From assembly GCA_905250115.1 (NCBI GenBank), contig CAJNOI010000062.1, positions 42,249 to 106,248 of the forward strand: 64,000 bases of DNA, written 5' to 3'. This DNA is from Adineta steineri. Lineage: Eukaryota > Rotifera > Eurotatoria > Adinetida > Adinetidae. A model generated the notes under the pieces. That model was not told where the DNA came from. It saw only the letters and a program-made list of their open reading frames with translations, and did not search any database. The position numbers and the translations under genes were made by a program. Shown in pieces: positions 46,933 through 58,823 of this stretch (its first letter is position 1; the number at the start of each line of letters is the position of its first letter).

Positions 46933-48567
46933 GATAATAATTTTTAAATTATGTACAGATGGATAAATAAAATATGTGAATATATAAACCTAGACAAAAA
47001 AAAGAAGGAATTATACAAGATAAAAGTATCAACTAAAACTACTACGGTAGTTATGAAGAGTAGTAAAAGATTTGTTCACTCACTATATTAAACCTTTTTC
47101 TTTTTTCTTTCGTCATATTTTCTTTTTTTTTCTTCTTCTTCCTATTCTTCTATTTTTCCTAGGAGTATTTCTACTGCCGGCAAGTCGACAACGTATGTCT
47201 TTCGCATTTGTTTCTCATTCTAGTATCTTCTGAATAGAGGACTATCTCATGCTACTTTGCTTCACATCACACTTCTCTATCAACAATATTACTGTAAATA
47301 TAAGTACATGGTCTTTTAGTGATCATCGTAATGTAAAAAGGAAATAGGAACCATACAGAAAATTTTTTTCAGTGAATACAGAAGAAAAAAACCTTTATAG
47401 CTATTTCTTTATATGTGTCTACAAATCTTTAATGCTGTCATCTTTATTTGAAAACAAATATATATATATACAATACATGGACTTTTTTTCTTCTCGTATT
47501 TTGTTTTTGTCGTATAGAATCAATCAGAAATATATGAAAATAGTTATAGACGAGGCGGAAAAAAAGCAATCTTTAAAATCTATTTAGTAGAATTTATTAT
47601 TGTCAGTACAAATATCTTCTCTAAATAAATAAAGAAAAACTAATATGATGAGAACTATATTTATTCCTGTTATATATATAGATAGATATAGATAGATCAG
47701 ATCTCATTTACTGGAATGTTATACATTTAAATATATAATTAGAATAAAACAATAAAAAAGATTTCTTTTTTTCCTTGTAAAGAAGAATTATAGTACAGGT
47801 TTAAAAGTGAGGAGTGATCCAAAAACGATGAGATAATAAGGAGAAGACGTCAAAAAAAAGAATAGGAAATTGTTGATTGGTGTGTGTTAAGTTACGAATG
47901 TCTCTGAAGCATTTATAGAGGTCCTTCGTTCTCATTCCATGTATTCTTACTAATAGAAGAATGTTCTACATACGTATTTTTGTATTAAACGATTTATCGA
48001 AATAAAATCAACAACATAAATCTCAGCACTGTTTAGTCAGTTGAGACGACGCTTTTAGTTGTTTCTACACGTTAACGAAACACAGTCTGTGGAAAAAAAA
48101 GAGAGAAAATGAGCTTGGCAGAACGTTTCTTTTCAAGGAATTGTCTGATCGATAAAATCAGTAACAGGAGAAAAAGAAAAATGGTGTGAAAGACATTTGA
48201 TTATGAGAGAATTGCTTTGTCGTGCCTTACAACTCCGTTTTTTTTCTTCTCTTAAACAATGACGAGTGTAATGCCGCCGTCGTCGTCGTTGTTGTCAATG
48301 TTACAAGTATTCAAAAAATCAAAAAGATTTTCTCTTGTTACATATATTCAAGTGTAGTTGTCTGAAAGTATAGCAACATACTTCTCTCTTATCTGAACTA
48401 CATGAAGAAAAAAAAATAATAATAAACTCCAGATTTATATTTAATAAACGGTAGACAATTGATAGAAAATAATACAACTTTGTTTTTTATTATCAACTCA
48501 TACTTAAAAAATAAACAATCGTGATAAATGTTTCTTTTTTTTTTAATGTCGAAAGACTGCATACTAT
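46933..48567. other. Intergenic upstream of complexin
   Basis: Pyrimidine-rich low-complexity tracts (47095-47160) and AT/GATA microsatellites (47458-47470, 47670-47695). No gene is supported. Confidence 0.5.
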
Positions 48568-49101
48568 TTAATCAAAGCCTTCAATAGGCCATTTAAATTT
48601 CTTATGTAATGATTCTTGTCCACGAGTATATTTGCCATATTTTTCTAAAGTACAATTTTTATCCGCTGTGCGCCAACCAATTAAATTACTAGTTGTTATT
48701 GGTATTGGTCTTGGTGATGGACAAACAGTAACATGTTGCTGTGGTAATTCTTTACTATTTTCATTCTGTTTTACTGAAGAAGGATCAGCACGAGCAAGTA
48801 AAGCTCTTGGGGATCGCTTCGGATCATATGCATTCGCCTATTTAATAAATTATTATTGATGTTTTTTTAACAGTAATTTAAAATATACCTGAGGTTGAAG
48901 ACCATTTAAAAAACCCCATTTTGTATCATGATTTTTTTGTGCAATATCAATTTTTGATACATGATCTTTCCTTTAAAACATATCAATTACATATTATATG
49001 TATATAAACAATAAAATGTTCAAATTATATTACCAAATTTGATCTCTGACAACAGAAGATTTTTTATCATCATATTGATCCCTTTTTGTTGCTGTTGTCA
49101 T
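48568..49101 (-). CDS. CIMIP1: Ciliary microtubule inner protein CIMIP1 (C20orf85 homologue)
   Basis: Three exons (49101-49034, 48970-48889, 48837-48568) give 139 residues, the size of human C20orf85 (137). Shared features in order: VVRDQIWKDHVSKIDIAQKNHDTKWGFLN (human EIWKYRLKAE...NWGFL), V-x-PSPRPIPITTSNLIGWRTA (human VFPSPPVPQTTQGFIGWRSA), and a C-terminal FKWPIEGFD (human LCWPKQGVH). The family lines the inside of axonemal doublet microtubules, fitting an animal that moves and feeds with cilia. Divergent from GTP cyclohydrolase I (732 bp between starts). Confidence 0.85.
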
Positions 49102-49832
49102 TTTATTTCTGTCAATGTTTTATGCAACAATAATAATAATAAAATCAATGTGAAATATAACAAAAAAAAAAAAAAGAAAAAAAAGAAAGAGAGAAATCAG
49201 ACTGGAAGAAATTGCGTATGTCAACAGAACAACAATAATCGCAAGGATACTATAGGCTTCATTTTAAACGGTAAAAGCAAATGGAATCCATATAAAGAGA
49301 AGAAAAGCATCTTAAAAATATATGATTGAACGAAAAAATAGAAAAAAAAAGAAAAAAGAATTGGGCCATCTGATTAACTTCTTGCTTAAATATAAATATA
49401 GATAAGTTTGAACATTTGCTTTTTCTCTTATCATTTGTCATTATTATCACAGCATAAGAAATTACGCATCTATTAAGCTATGTTCAATAAAGACAATGTT
49501 GAATTTGGTATGTTTTATTCAGATCATTATGATTCTGATTGTCTATGTCAATCATTTCCATATTGTAGTCTATAGATACAACCCACATAGAGTGGCATGT
49601 AAAAAGAGAATAAATTTTAATGTTTTAACAGTACCATTAAGATTCCCGTCAGCGTCTGTTGACAGTTTTCGATTTGTCTTGTAGTCGTTACGGCTTCCGC
49701 CTTCACATTGATCTTAGAAAATCACTGAAAAGAAAAAACCAGAAGAAAAGAAAATGAAAGCAACCATGATAAATCGGATCGTTATTACAGAAACAGTCGA
49801 CATCAGCTATTAGTTGAATTAAAATAATACAA
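49102..49832. other. Intergenic between CIMIP1 and GCH1 (divergent promoters)
   Basis: Contains a poly-A/purine tract at 49162-49195 and otherwise unremarkable AT-rich DNA. Open frames on both strands here lack similarity. Confidence 0.5.
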
Positions 49833-51162
49833 ATGGCATCACAACAATCGGATGATGATATTTTCGTCGATTCACCAACTAATAAGCATCATCGGTTTTT
49901 TCCATCATCACCAAAATTAATAACAATGAAACGTGATCAAGAATCAACATGTAAAAAATAGTGTATTGTGAAATGTTTCAATGAAATGAGGATAATTAAT
50001 TACTTGATATAACTTTTTATTCGTATTAAATGCATTATTAATTTAATTTTTTTACTATTAGTTGATACTGTAACTCCGTTAACACGTCAAATGAAATCAT
50101 CATCAATTTCAGCTTCAGAAAGTGGTGATAATGAACGAACTACACCACTTCGACGTCGGCCAAGTGTTCTTGATGAAAAAGCATTACGTGAAACTGATAC
50201 AAAAACAGTTCGTGATCAACGTATTCAAGCTATTACTCGAAGTTATCAAGGTATTTTAGACAGTATTGGAGAAGATTCGACACGACAAGGTTAGATATTA
50301 TTGTTTTTCTTCTAATATTATTATTTTGCATTTTTCCCTTTTCTAGGTCTTCTTAAAACACCAAAACGTGCTGCTGAAGTATGTTAAATAGAGAAAGAAA
50401 GCAAACGTCTAATTGATACATATCCGTTATAAGAGATATACATCTATTAATATTTTTTTTCTTCTTCTAGGCATTAGTTTTCTTTACCAAAGGTTATGAA
50501 CAATCAATTCGTGATGTTGTTAGTGATGCTATTTTTGATGAAGATTGCGAAAATATGGTTGTAGTTAAAGAAATTGATATCTATTCTTTATGCGAACATC
50601 ATATGTATGATTAAATAAAAAAAAAGAATCTTTTACAATTCTTAATAATATTAATTTATTTTTGTATAGGGTACCTTTTTTTGGTAAAGTATCTGTTGGT
50701 TATTTACCAAATAAACGAGTCTTAGGTTTAAGTAAAATTGCAAGGTAATGAATTGATTTTAATCGATTAAAAAACTTTGAATAGAATTTATTTTCTTCTT
50801 AAGAATTGTTGAAGTCTTTAGTCGACGTTTACAAGGTATATAAATAGAAAGATTAGGAAAATAAAAATCGTTTTAACGTTCATATTATAGTACAAGAACG
50901 TTTGACACGACAAATTGCAGAAGCTATTGCCGAAGCAATAGAACCAAGAGGCGTAGCTGTCATTGTAGAATGTCAGTAAGTAATAAAAAGAAAAAATAAA
51001 GAGATATATTTATTTGTTTTTTAAAGGCATATGTGTATGATCATGCGAGGTGCACAAAAGGTTAATTCACGAACAACAACATCAGCAATGCTTGGTGTTT
51101 TTCGTGAAGATCCCAAAACACGAGAAGAATTTTTATCACTTGGTGGTATTAAGCCATTTTAA
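49833..51162 (+). CDS. GCH1: GTP cyclohydrolase I
   Basis: Eight exons (49833-49950, 50062-50289, 50347-50378, 50471-50604, 50670-50744, 50804-50835, 50891-50975, 51027-51162) close in phase to 279 residues. After a Ser-rich N-terminal region (about 1-85, probable regulatory extension) comes the catalytic domain: [87 protein letters not shown] and a terminal REEFLSL. Zinc ligands Cys and His in CEHH and Cys in HMCM are present. It converts GTP to dihydroneopterin triphosphate, the first step to tetrahydrobiopterin, the cofactor for aromatic amino acid hydroxylases and nitric oxide synthase. Confidence 0.96.
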
Positions 51163-51899
51163 TAAAGCAATATTAATTGATTTTACTTTTCTATTATAAA
51201 CTAATCATGATTCATTGCAATATTACTTATAAGAAAATAAATACATGTAATCTTTATAGAAAGAAAAAGATATTAGATATATTACTATTTTTCTTTCAAT
51301 TTTGATATTTATATAAAAGATAGAGAAATTGATTTTTTTCACAAGCAATATCTATTAGATGATCATGATAATTGAAATAAACCTTGTTGAAACATCCTTT
51401 GCACTATCAATAAAATATTTCTGTAATTTTTTTCTCCGTTTCTTATAATCCTTGCTCGTGCTATTGTCTACATTCGTACATTGTACTAAATAACATGCGT
51501 CTTCTACAAATTTTAGTAACGTTACTAAATAGAAAACTTATTCTAATTAATAATTTACAATTTCTATAAATTGTAGACTTCAAATTATTTAAAAAAATAA
51601 TTGTAATCAATCTTTGACGTTCTTCACAAATTGCAGCAATTCTACTTAAACCTCTTTCAAATGAAAATATTTTCATAATTTCTTATAAAATAAATCAATG
51701 TGACAGAAAGAACACATTTCATGTTATATGTCAAAATTTATCAAGGATTGGAATTGTTGCATATATATGGTATTTTTTGCTATCGCTATTTTTGTATTTT
51801 TATTTTTTATTTTATTGAAGCATTAAAAAAGATATATAGTAAACCGGTGCGTGTCTGTATTATGTTTGTCCTTTACACCCACATCCAGCCCTTTTCTTT
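51163..51899. other. Intergenic between GCH1 and the GPCR
   Basis: AT-rich; an open frame at 51461-51676 (-) lacks similarity and is not called. A short C-rich string (ACACCCACATCC) at about 51876 resembles half of a TGTGGG-type island. Confidence 0.45.
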
Positions 51900-52904
51900 T
51901 CAAAGTGTAGTTCCATTCATAGTACGTGGTTGCGTGGTTCCAACGATAGTACGCGGTTGCATGGTTCCAACTACATTGCGTGCTGGTCTACGTCGGCATA
52001 GCTTTTTAATCCATTTGACTAATTCAGGAAAGAAACCGAGACACATCCATGGAAAGAAAAGATAGAGAGTGTAGACAAGATCACCAAAGTAATATGTTTG
52101 AACGTCGGCAAGGAATGTTGGATCTCTAAGTATTTGTATTACTTCTACTAAGAGCGATGGCAACCAACCAACTGTGTAAAGGCCGGAAAGACACAGCAAT
52201 TGCAACATCATGCGTCGCTGTTGTCCCCAAGTATGTGCTTGTTGAGCGCGACGTTTCTGTATAAAGACTCGTACAATCAGGGTAATATTGGCTAATATAT
52301 CGACGACCATAGGCATGCTATTGTGGAACAGCATGTCAAATGTGCCTAGTACTGGGTCATACAGAAGATAACAATCGGCAAAACCGCACAGATTTTTTAT
52401 AAAGTCCCACTGAGTACCATCACATGGATACAGAATGATGGCGAACAAAAAGAATATTATAGGATAGATGAGACAAATAAGCAGTGGTAGATAATGTAGT
52501 AAATTACGTAACCAGCGAACTCGTAGAACATGAGCATAGAAAATGAACATGTGCCGTTGAATCGAAATAGTGACCAATAGAAGTTCACTTGTGACATATA
52601 TTGTGTATTCAAAGAAGGTCCACCATGTACAATAGGTTGCTGTTGCTGGACTCACATATCCATAGAAATAGAAATAGAGAATAAGTGGCATATCAAATAA
52701 TAGTTGAACGAAATTTACTATGAGAAAAATCAACAGCGCATGATTATGGGGAGCTTTCAGAACAGTACGATGTGTTGAGAAAAAGCTAAAGATAAGAATG
52801 CAAACTATGATCGCTAGAACTTGCAGCACAAGTAAGACTGCAAATTTGACACGGTGCAGTACAAATAGATCATCTTCAAATGAATTCATGTCAGTGTTGT
52901 TCAT
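51900..52904 (-). CDS. Intronless 7-transmembrane receptor (rhodopsin-like, orphan)
   Basis: Single exon, 334 residues from the ATG at 52904 (MNNTDMNSFEDD...). An in-frame ATG at 52934 would add ten hydrophobic residues. Seven hydrophobic segments are evident, with an N-terminal N-glycosylation site (NNT), TM1 about 20-42 and TM7 ending PWMCLGFFPEL. After TM3 the class A DRY is replaced by QRHMFIF, and the TM7 NPxxY is not present, so it is a divergent class A receptor, probably a chemosensory or peptide type. The C-terminal tail carries a nine-residue tandem repeat (RTIVGTTQP-like, two to three copies; DNA unit 27 bp at about 51917-51985). Large families of intronless receptors of this look are common in bdelloids (recollection, not tested). 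Confidence 0.85.
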   Translation of the reverse strand: MNNTDMNSFEDDLFVLHRVKFAVLLVLQVLAIIVCILIFSFFSTHRTVLKAPHNHALLIFLIVNFVQLLFDMPLILYFYFYGYVSPATATYCTWWTFFEYTIYVTSELLLVTISIQRHMFIFYAHVLRVRWLRNLLHYLPLLICLIYPIIFFLFAIILYPCDGTQWDFIKNLCGFADCYLLYDPVLGTFDMLFHNSMPMVVDILANITLIVRVFIQKRRAQQAHTWGQQRRMMLQLLCLSGLYTVGWLPSLLVEVIQILRDPTFLADVQTYYFGDLVYTLYLFFPWMCLGFFPELVKWIKKLCRRRPARNVVGTMQPRTIVGTTQPRTMNGTTL

Positions 52905-54766
52905 AGTTGTAATAATATAACATAAAATGATCAAAGCCGTATCTTTTATAGGTAGAGATTAAATGAATATTATTATCATCATCATCATCATCATTTCGCT
53001 ATTCTAATTTTTACTGACAGAATAATACATTCTCTATGAATTTGTCAGTAAGAATTTATATAAAGTATGATCACGTTATTTTTGACAGTTTTGCGCGGTT
53101 TGTTATATTTATAGAAAACATCGAAGGTTTTTTGTTTTGATATATGCGGAACGAGCATCAGTTACTCTATCGAATTGTATAATTCCGAAAAGTCTTGAAA
53201 CGAAACTTTGACACGCTCAAATTTCACCAGCAGTAAGCTCAATAAAAATAAAAATTGATTTAAATGTAAGAAACTCATCTCACTTCCCCGTGCAAAAAAA
53301 TATTAAGCAAAACAAATTCAAAGTTACGGAGCAGAATGACGCCTACTGTTAAACTTTAGTATATTTTTCTGGAGTGAAAAACCAAATTTGTATCACTTTT
53401 CGCACAAAGTCACTAGTAGTAATCGATATAAATGATATCAAAATTGCTAAAAACACAAATGTTAGATATCCACAAAACTAAAACTTCTCGGAAAACAGTC
53501 GAAAATCTCATATGAAGAAAATGTTCACCGGAATGTTTTGAAAAATGAAAGTTCTATCATTCTATATAGAAATATAAAGTTCCAATACAGCAGTAATTAA
53601 TATCTGAAATTTTGCTAGATGGAAAAAACTGTTTTGAGTGCGTCCCGGGATTTATCCAATTTTTAGATCGCATTCAAATTAAATAAAATAACAACTATCC
53701 GATCCGATAGACTAGTCGATTCTTCATCCAATTGAATCGAAACAAAGAACTTTCGAGGTTCTACATAAAAATAATAAAGATTACAAAGCTGTTAAAAATA
53801 ACGTGATTATGCTGTATACATACATCTCTTTATATTATTATCTCTCATTTATAAGAACTTAATAAGCTCAAAGTAATCGATGTGAATGTGCAAATAGAAG
53901 ATTTCATAATACAATTATAGTTTCCCTCATTCAAACAAACCTGAGTACCGTTAACATGAATTATTTATGAGCGCATTAAAATTTGTTTTTTTTCTGAAGC
54001 AAATAGATTATTTCACAAATAAGTTGAATGATATATTTAGATCAGTTTTTACAGTGAAAACCCATTTACACAAACATCTCGCAATATAACATTCAGCATC
54101 ATGTTATTTAAATATACTGGTTTTCGAAATATATTTTATAACCATATAGTAGAGCGGAATATATTTGAATAGAATGAAGAAAAGAAATAATTGTATACAT
54201 TCATGCAAGAAATAAGTTACAAAACAATTCAAAATTTTTGTACATTCTCCGAATTATTTTACTGTAGGATCTATATATATATATATATATATGTTCACCT
54301 TATATAAGATCTATACAAAATATTCTGGATTCTAAAAGGATTATTAGCAGAAGCTAATCAGTCAAGCCTCGGTGGGACTAAGATGTGAAGCTTACACATC
54401 TACTTCACTCTGAGGTAAAGTAAAATAAAGAGTGTATGCTTGGAATGAAGACCAATATTCACATGCTCTCCCACACGCACTCGATATAGATTATTAACCT
54501 CAAATTAAATTATCGCCATCAGTAAGCACACGCAACAGTAAAGCAATATTTGTACTAAATGTTTGAACGAAAATCAACTGAAAGTCCAAAATTAAGCTAT
54601 AACAATGGCTTCACTTGTTCGTTCGTTGCAAAAAAAAGCATAAGAGAAGAAAAAAAGTAAATGAAATTTTAAGTCAATAAAGTAATGTAAAATGATAAAG
54701 TATATGAGCACACGCAAAAAATGTTCGGCAAGCTCTAATAAAAATTGTCTGATTGATTACTATGGT
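52905..54766. other. Intergenic, no gene seen
   Basis: 1.9 kb between two minus-strand genes. Includes an ATC/CAT microsatellite (52975-52997) and an AT run (54274-54291). A C-rich string (CTCCCACACGCACTC) at about 54468 may be a degenerate half-island. Confidence 0.5.
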
Positions 54767-56414
54767 CTAGTGCTGTGCTAAAGATTTCATAGTTAAATGA
54801 GCAATATCTTCTTTCAGTAAGATATACATATCCATATAAGAATGGGCACCAATATGACAGTGAAACATCCACAAACCTGGATTGTCGACAATCATTCGAA
54901 TTTTTGTCCATCCACATGGTAGACGGTGGTTATTCGCTGTTCGATTCGATGTAAAATAGGCATATTGAGTAGCATATACTGTTTGCGTATCTCGTAGAAC
55001 AGGAAAGGATATGCTGGCAGTCGGTTTCAATTTCTGATACATGCCTGATCCGTATGAGTGCACCCAAAACTTGTGTCCATGCATATGAAATGGATGAGAT
55101 TCACATACACCATTCAATGCTACGGTATTCTGTATTACAATGTCTACGATTTCATTTTGTTCAACGACATACGTGACATTTTTAAATAGATCCTGTTGGT
55201 TACCATTGTAGAGATCGAATAGAAACGGTGTAGCCACACTTTGTAATTGTGACATGTCCAGTACTGCATTGTTAATCTTCCATCGATAGCCTAAACCGTC
55301 TGAAGTAAGATCTTGTGTAGCAAGAAGGAAATATTCTCGATCAGAAGATTTCGTCGGCATCTTATCAAGAGAAAACATTGTTTCGTAGGGATTATTGAAA
55401 CTAAATTTTAATAAATCCGTTTCATTTGCCAATGTTGGACGTGGTAGAATAGAAAGATCAGACGGAATTTGAGATATTGAACCATAACGAAGTGCACCTA
55501 TACAACTGATATGAGAAAGAAAATTCTTTTTTATATGAAAATCCTAAGGTATAAGACTTATTTTACCTTGAATTTGCTGGTAATGCTCGCCATCGAATGG
55601 CGGTTTCCATGAGAAACACACCTTGAGATTGTTTTTTTGTCTCAATAATGACTGCATATCGTTGACCGGATGCAAGTTCAAGTGAATTAACATTTGGTTT
55701 TGGTTTAATTAGTGTTCCATCGACTTCGACAACTGTCATTGGATGTTGATAAATTCCAAAGACAATAGTGGATAGACTGGTCGCACCAATCAGACGTAAT
55801 AGATATTTTGTATTTGGGCGGAGTGTCATAACAAAATTGCGTTGACCATTGATTAATAAATCGGTTGGTTCACCTTCCCATTTGAATGGAGATCCGATAA
55901 GGCCCGCTTCTTGTGTCAGACGATCAGATATTAGCCATTGATCGGAGAAAAGTAAAGGACCGCCTGGTATTTCGGGTAAATTCCATGGCTTTTGTTTATC
56001 ATGCACCAATAAGGGGCCAAATGCTGTAACAGCTTGTAATCCCGAATGCGAATGATAGAAATAAGTGCCAGCTGGATTGGCCCGAAATACATAGGTAAAT
56101 GTCTTGCCACTAGAAATCGGCATTTGTGTCATATATGCTGCACCGTCCATGTGTGGTGTTTGTTTTTGGAGCATACCATGAAAATGAATAGTTAGTTCTT
56201 CGTTACTTAACAAATTATTCTTTATATGAACTACTAGAATATCGTCGAGTTCGGCTTCAATAAGTGGACCTGGAAATTGATTATTTATCAGGACAGTTGA
56301 TGACGAATTTGAAGCATAAGAAACAGTTAAAGTATATTCACGTCGCTGATCAGCACTGGCTACATCATTTGTTTGTAACAAAATAGTAATCACGACCAAA
56401 AACAAACGAAACAT
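54767..56414 (-). CDS. Secreted multicopper oxidase (laccase-like)
   Basis: Two exons (56414-55567, 55505-54767) give 528 residues. A signal peptide (MFRLFLVVITILLQTNDVASA) is followed by three cupredoxin domains. All four copper-ligand motifs are visible: IHFHGM (about 78), YFYHSHSG (about 120), HPFHMHGHKFWVH (about 398) and HCHIGAHSYMDM (about 483), which supplies the type 1 Cys-His and an axial Met plus type 3 histidines. TPHMDGAAYMTQMPI is close to the TPYMDG-x-x-x-x-TQCPI string of animal laccases. It should couple oxidation of phenols, or possibly Fe/ascorbate, to O2 reduction outside the cell. Which substrate cannot be told. The 5' flank contains a TGTGGG-type island 38 bp upstream of the ATG. 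Confidence 0.93.
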
Positions 56415-56452
56415 GGTACGTCGATCTCAAAATAAAGAATAGAATTAGGAAA

Positions 56453-56526
56453 GGGTGTGGGTGAGGATGGGTGTGAGTGTGATGATTGCGGGTACTATCC
56501 TTTTCACCCACACCCACCATCAAGTC
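56453..56526. repeat. TGTGGG-type inverted island next to the oxidase promoter
   Basis: Left arm AGGGTGTGGGTGAGGATGGG, right arm CACCCACACCCACCATCAAG, about 30 bp apart with GTGTGAGTGTG in between. One of the best-preserved copies, lying 38-112 bp upstream of the multicopper oxidase start, so it could be part of that promoter or leader. Confidence 0.75.
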
Positions 56527-56550
56527 TAAAATAATTTGGCAGCTCATAAC

Positions 56551-56711
56551 AGTGCCGAACTCAGGATTTAGGGCTCAGTAAAGAAGATTCAGCTACCATG
56601 ATGGGTTTCTGAGTTGTATCTCTAGCGAATAAAATATATCCATAAAAAACTCCGGTAGAGTGGCTCAAAAACATGTAGGGCATAGTGTTGATCTCTCCTG
56701 AGTTCGGCACT
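56551..56711. mobile_element. Small inverted-repeat element (MITE-like), 161 bp
   Basis: A perfect 16-bp terminal inverted repeat, AGTGCCGAACTCAGGA at 56551-56566 and its reverse complement at 56696-56711, bounds a short non-coding core. No obvious target duplication; superfamily not assigned. Confidence 0.7.
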
Positions 56712-57414
56712 AGATCGGACCTTTTCTTCTAAAATATCGGTATTTTCAAAGGATTCGCTGATGTCTCTCACGCCATTTAGAGCATCGACTTTTGACATTC
56801 TACTTGAAACTTCGATTCTCTAGGTGATCTGTGAAAATCAAAACGTTTACTTAAAAGATCAAGTAGAAGTAGGATATTTTAAGAACAAACGCGCGCCTAA
56901 CAGAAGTATATAAAAATCATAATCACTCAATAAAGATGATCAAATAGGCTTAGTCTCACACAGAAGTCGACTTAGCATTTCGGGAGATTTTCTTGCCAGT
57001 AAAAATCACTATTTTTAAACTATATGTCAATCATTTTTTTCGATTACCGTCTTGTTTACTCATACTTGCCATCTCATTTGGACAAAAATGAAAGTGCGTA
57101 GCATCTACATCTTTTGTTTTTATGCATATTTTTTTCATTTTTTTTTCTTGCCAAATATTTACCTACCTTAAAAGAAAGAATAAATATTGCGACGATGTGG
57201 CAAAGCAACAACCCAGAAAAAAATAATGATTATTTCGTTGTTAAAAAAATATGCTTCAGGCATCACAAAGAAACCCTATTAGTTGCAGTAACGGAGAAAT
57301 GACATTACAAAAAAAAATAATAATGCCAAACCGGTGCAAAAATGATTACTGCATGCACACAAAACATTCTTTGGTTGACATAATTTTATTCATATGAACT
57401 ATATTATTTCATAG

Positions 57415-57496
57415 CGGGTGTGGGCATGAATCGGGATCTAGATATACTTGTTACGCTCATCGATCATACATATCAACTTGCATCATCACCCTCTAA
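57415..57496. repeat. Degenerate TGTGGG-type island
   Basis: GCGGGTGTGGGCATG on the left and CATCATCACCCTCTAAAG about 55 bp to the right have the orientation of the other islands but are poorly matched. Confidence 0.4.
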
Positions 57497-57975
57497 AGAA
57501 AAGGAACCAATTCAGCTAGCAAATCAGTTTTCCAATGCGATCTACTGGATCATAGGTTATCGGCGACACTGATTCAGAATGCCATGACAGTTGCCTGTGG
57601 GTCTCCAAAGACTGGTATTTGAGGGGGAAAAACAGTTATCTGTAGTATCATTTCATTTTTTCAGAACAATTTTATGATCTTTTTTAGTTATATTCACGTA
57701 GGCAGAGAAACGATAAAACGCCATTTTTATGCGTTAACGCTTTTTCAATGTCTTTTTACGAAGTGAAAAAACATATTTCGGCAAGCAATGTGTTATATAG
57801 AGTTAGACGGTTTCACACGTTTTAACATAGTACAACGTTTTTTTGCCAGTTATAAAGGGAAAAGAAGTTAAGAAACAGATATTTGTTTGTCATTTCTATT
57901 GATTAACGTTTTAAAAAATTAAGCGCTTTAAAAATGAAATTGTTACATATGACAATTAAAGCTAAGAATCACATA

Positions 57976-58031
57976 GAGGGGGCTAGTGTGTCTGCAAATG
58001 AATGAGATTCATCTACCCCCGCACTTACCCA
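57976..58031. repeat. Degenerate TGTGGG-type island
   Basis: AGGGGGCTAGTGTGTC on the left and ACCCCCGCACTTACCC on the right are separated by about 20 bp, with the same head-to-head layout. Confidence 0.45.
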
Positions 58032-58197
58032 TTTTAGCTATATAAAGCTTTCAGGAAATAAATAGTTTTCAGAGTTTAATTTATGAATATGTTTTCAAAA
58101 CAAAAGCCAAAACTATCACAGCATCATACCAAGATGGGCAATATTTAATGCCTGAAACTAAGATTGCTGAAACCGAGAGTCTTGATTTCGTCTCAGG

Positions 58198-58212
58198 CTC
58201 GGTGCATCCCTA
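58198..58212. mobile_element. hAT-type terminal sequence, solo end
   Basis: The string CGGTGCATCCCTA is the reverse complement of the TAGGGATGCACCG terminus widespread in hAT (hobo/Charlie-like) elements. A matching left end was not found nearby, so only a fragment is called. Confidence 0.4.
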
Positions 58213-58823
58213 ATTATTATTTTATATTCTGAAACAATTTGTTATCATATGTATGTTACATAAAAATGCGGACTATATATCAAGAAAGATGATATCCGAG
58301 GAGATGTATGAAGGTAAAAGATATGGATTAAATTATATGACACTTCGTATTGATCTTTTGAATGATCAAAAAAAATAATGAATCAATAACAGAAACATCT
58401 GGTCGAATTAGATGTTACAAAATTTCAAAAATATTTGTAACTCGTTATTATGCCAAGAGAAGTGGCAGAAATCCTTTTGAATGACACCCCTTTTGTTTAT
58501 TTCATTAGTACGTCACCTTTTTCTTCCCTACTCCGATTTCTTGTTTCTTTCCTTTTGCTCTATTTTCTCTCTCTTCCACTCTCTCTAGTCTCTCCCTCTC
58601 CTTCTTTTTCTTTCCCTTCTATCTCTATTTAATATATTCGGATAATATATCAGTTACTTGTTGTATCAACTATATACATTTATTCTTACTTTCTAGTATT
58701 ATTATTTCATAAAATAATACGTTCCGGTGCTATCCAAGCAATCGACACCATTTCTTCTTTTATTAATTCATATACATCAATTAGGAGCTTATTGCATCTT
58801 TCATTTGCGTCACAACATAGTCA

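Larger units (their letters stand above)
56712..58823. other. Gene-poor stretch with repeat fragments
   Basis: No conserved coding frame. Contains degenerate TGTGGG-type islands, a hAT-type end (58198-58212) and a pyrimidine-rich tract (58530-58625). Confidence 0.5.

Noticed and set aside
51461..51676. 71-codon minus-strand frame (MKIFSFERGLSRIAAICEERQ...)
   Set aside because: No recognised family, no adjoining exons, and AT-rich 3' flank of GCH1; left uncalled.
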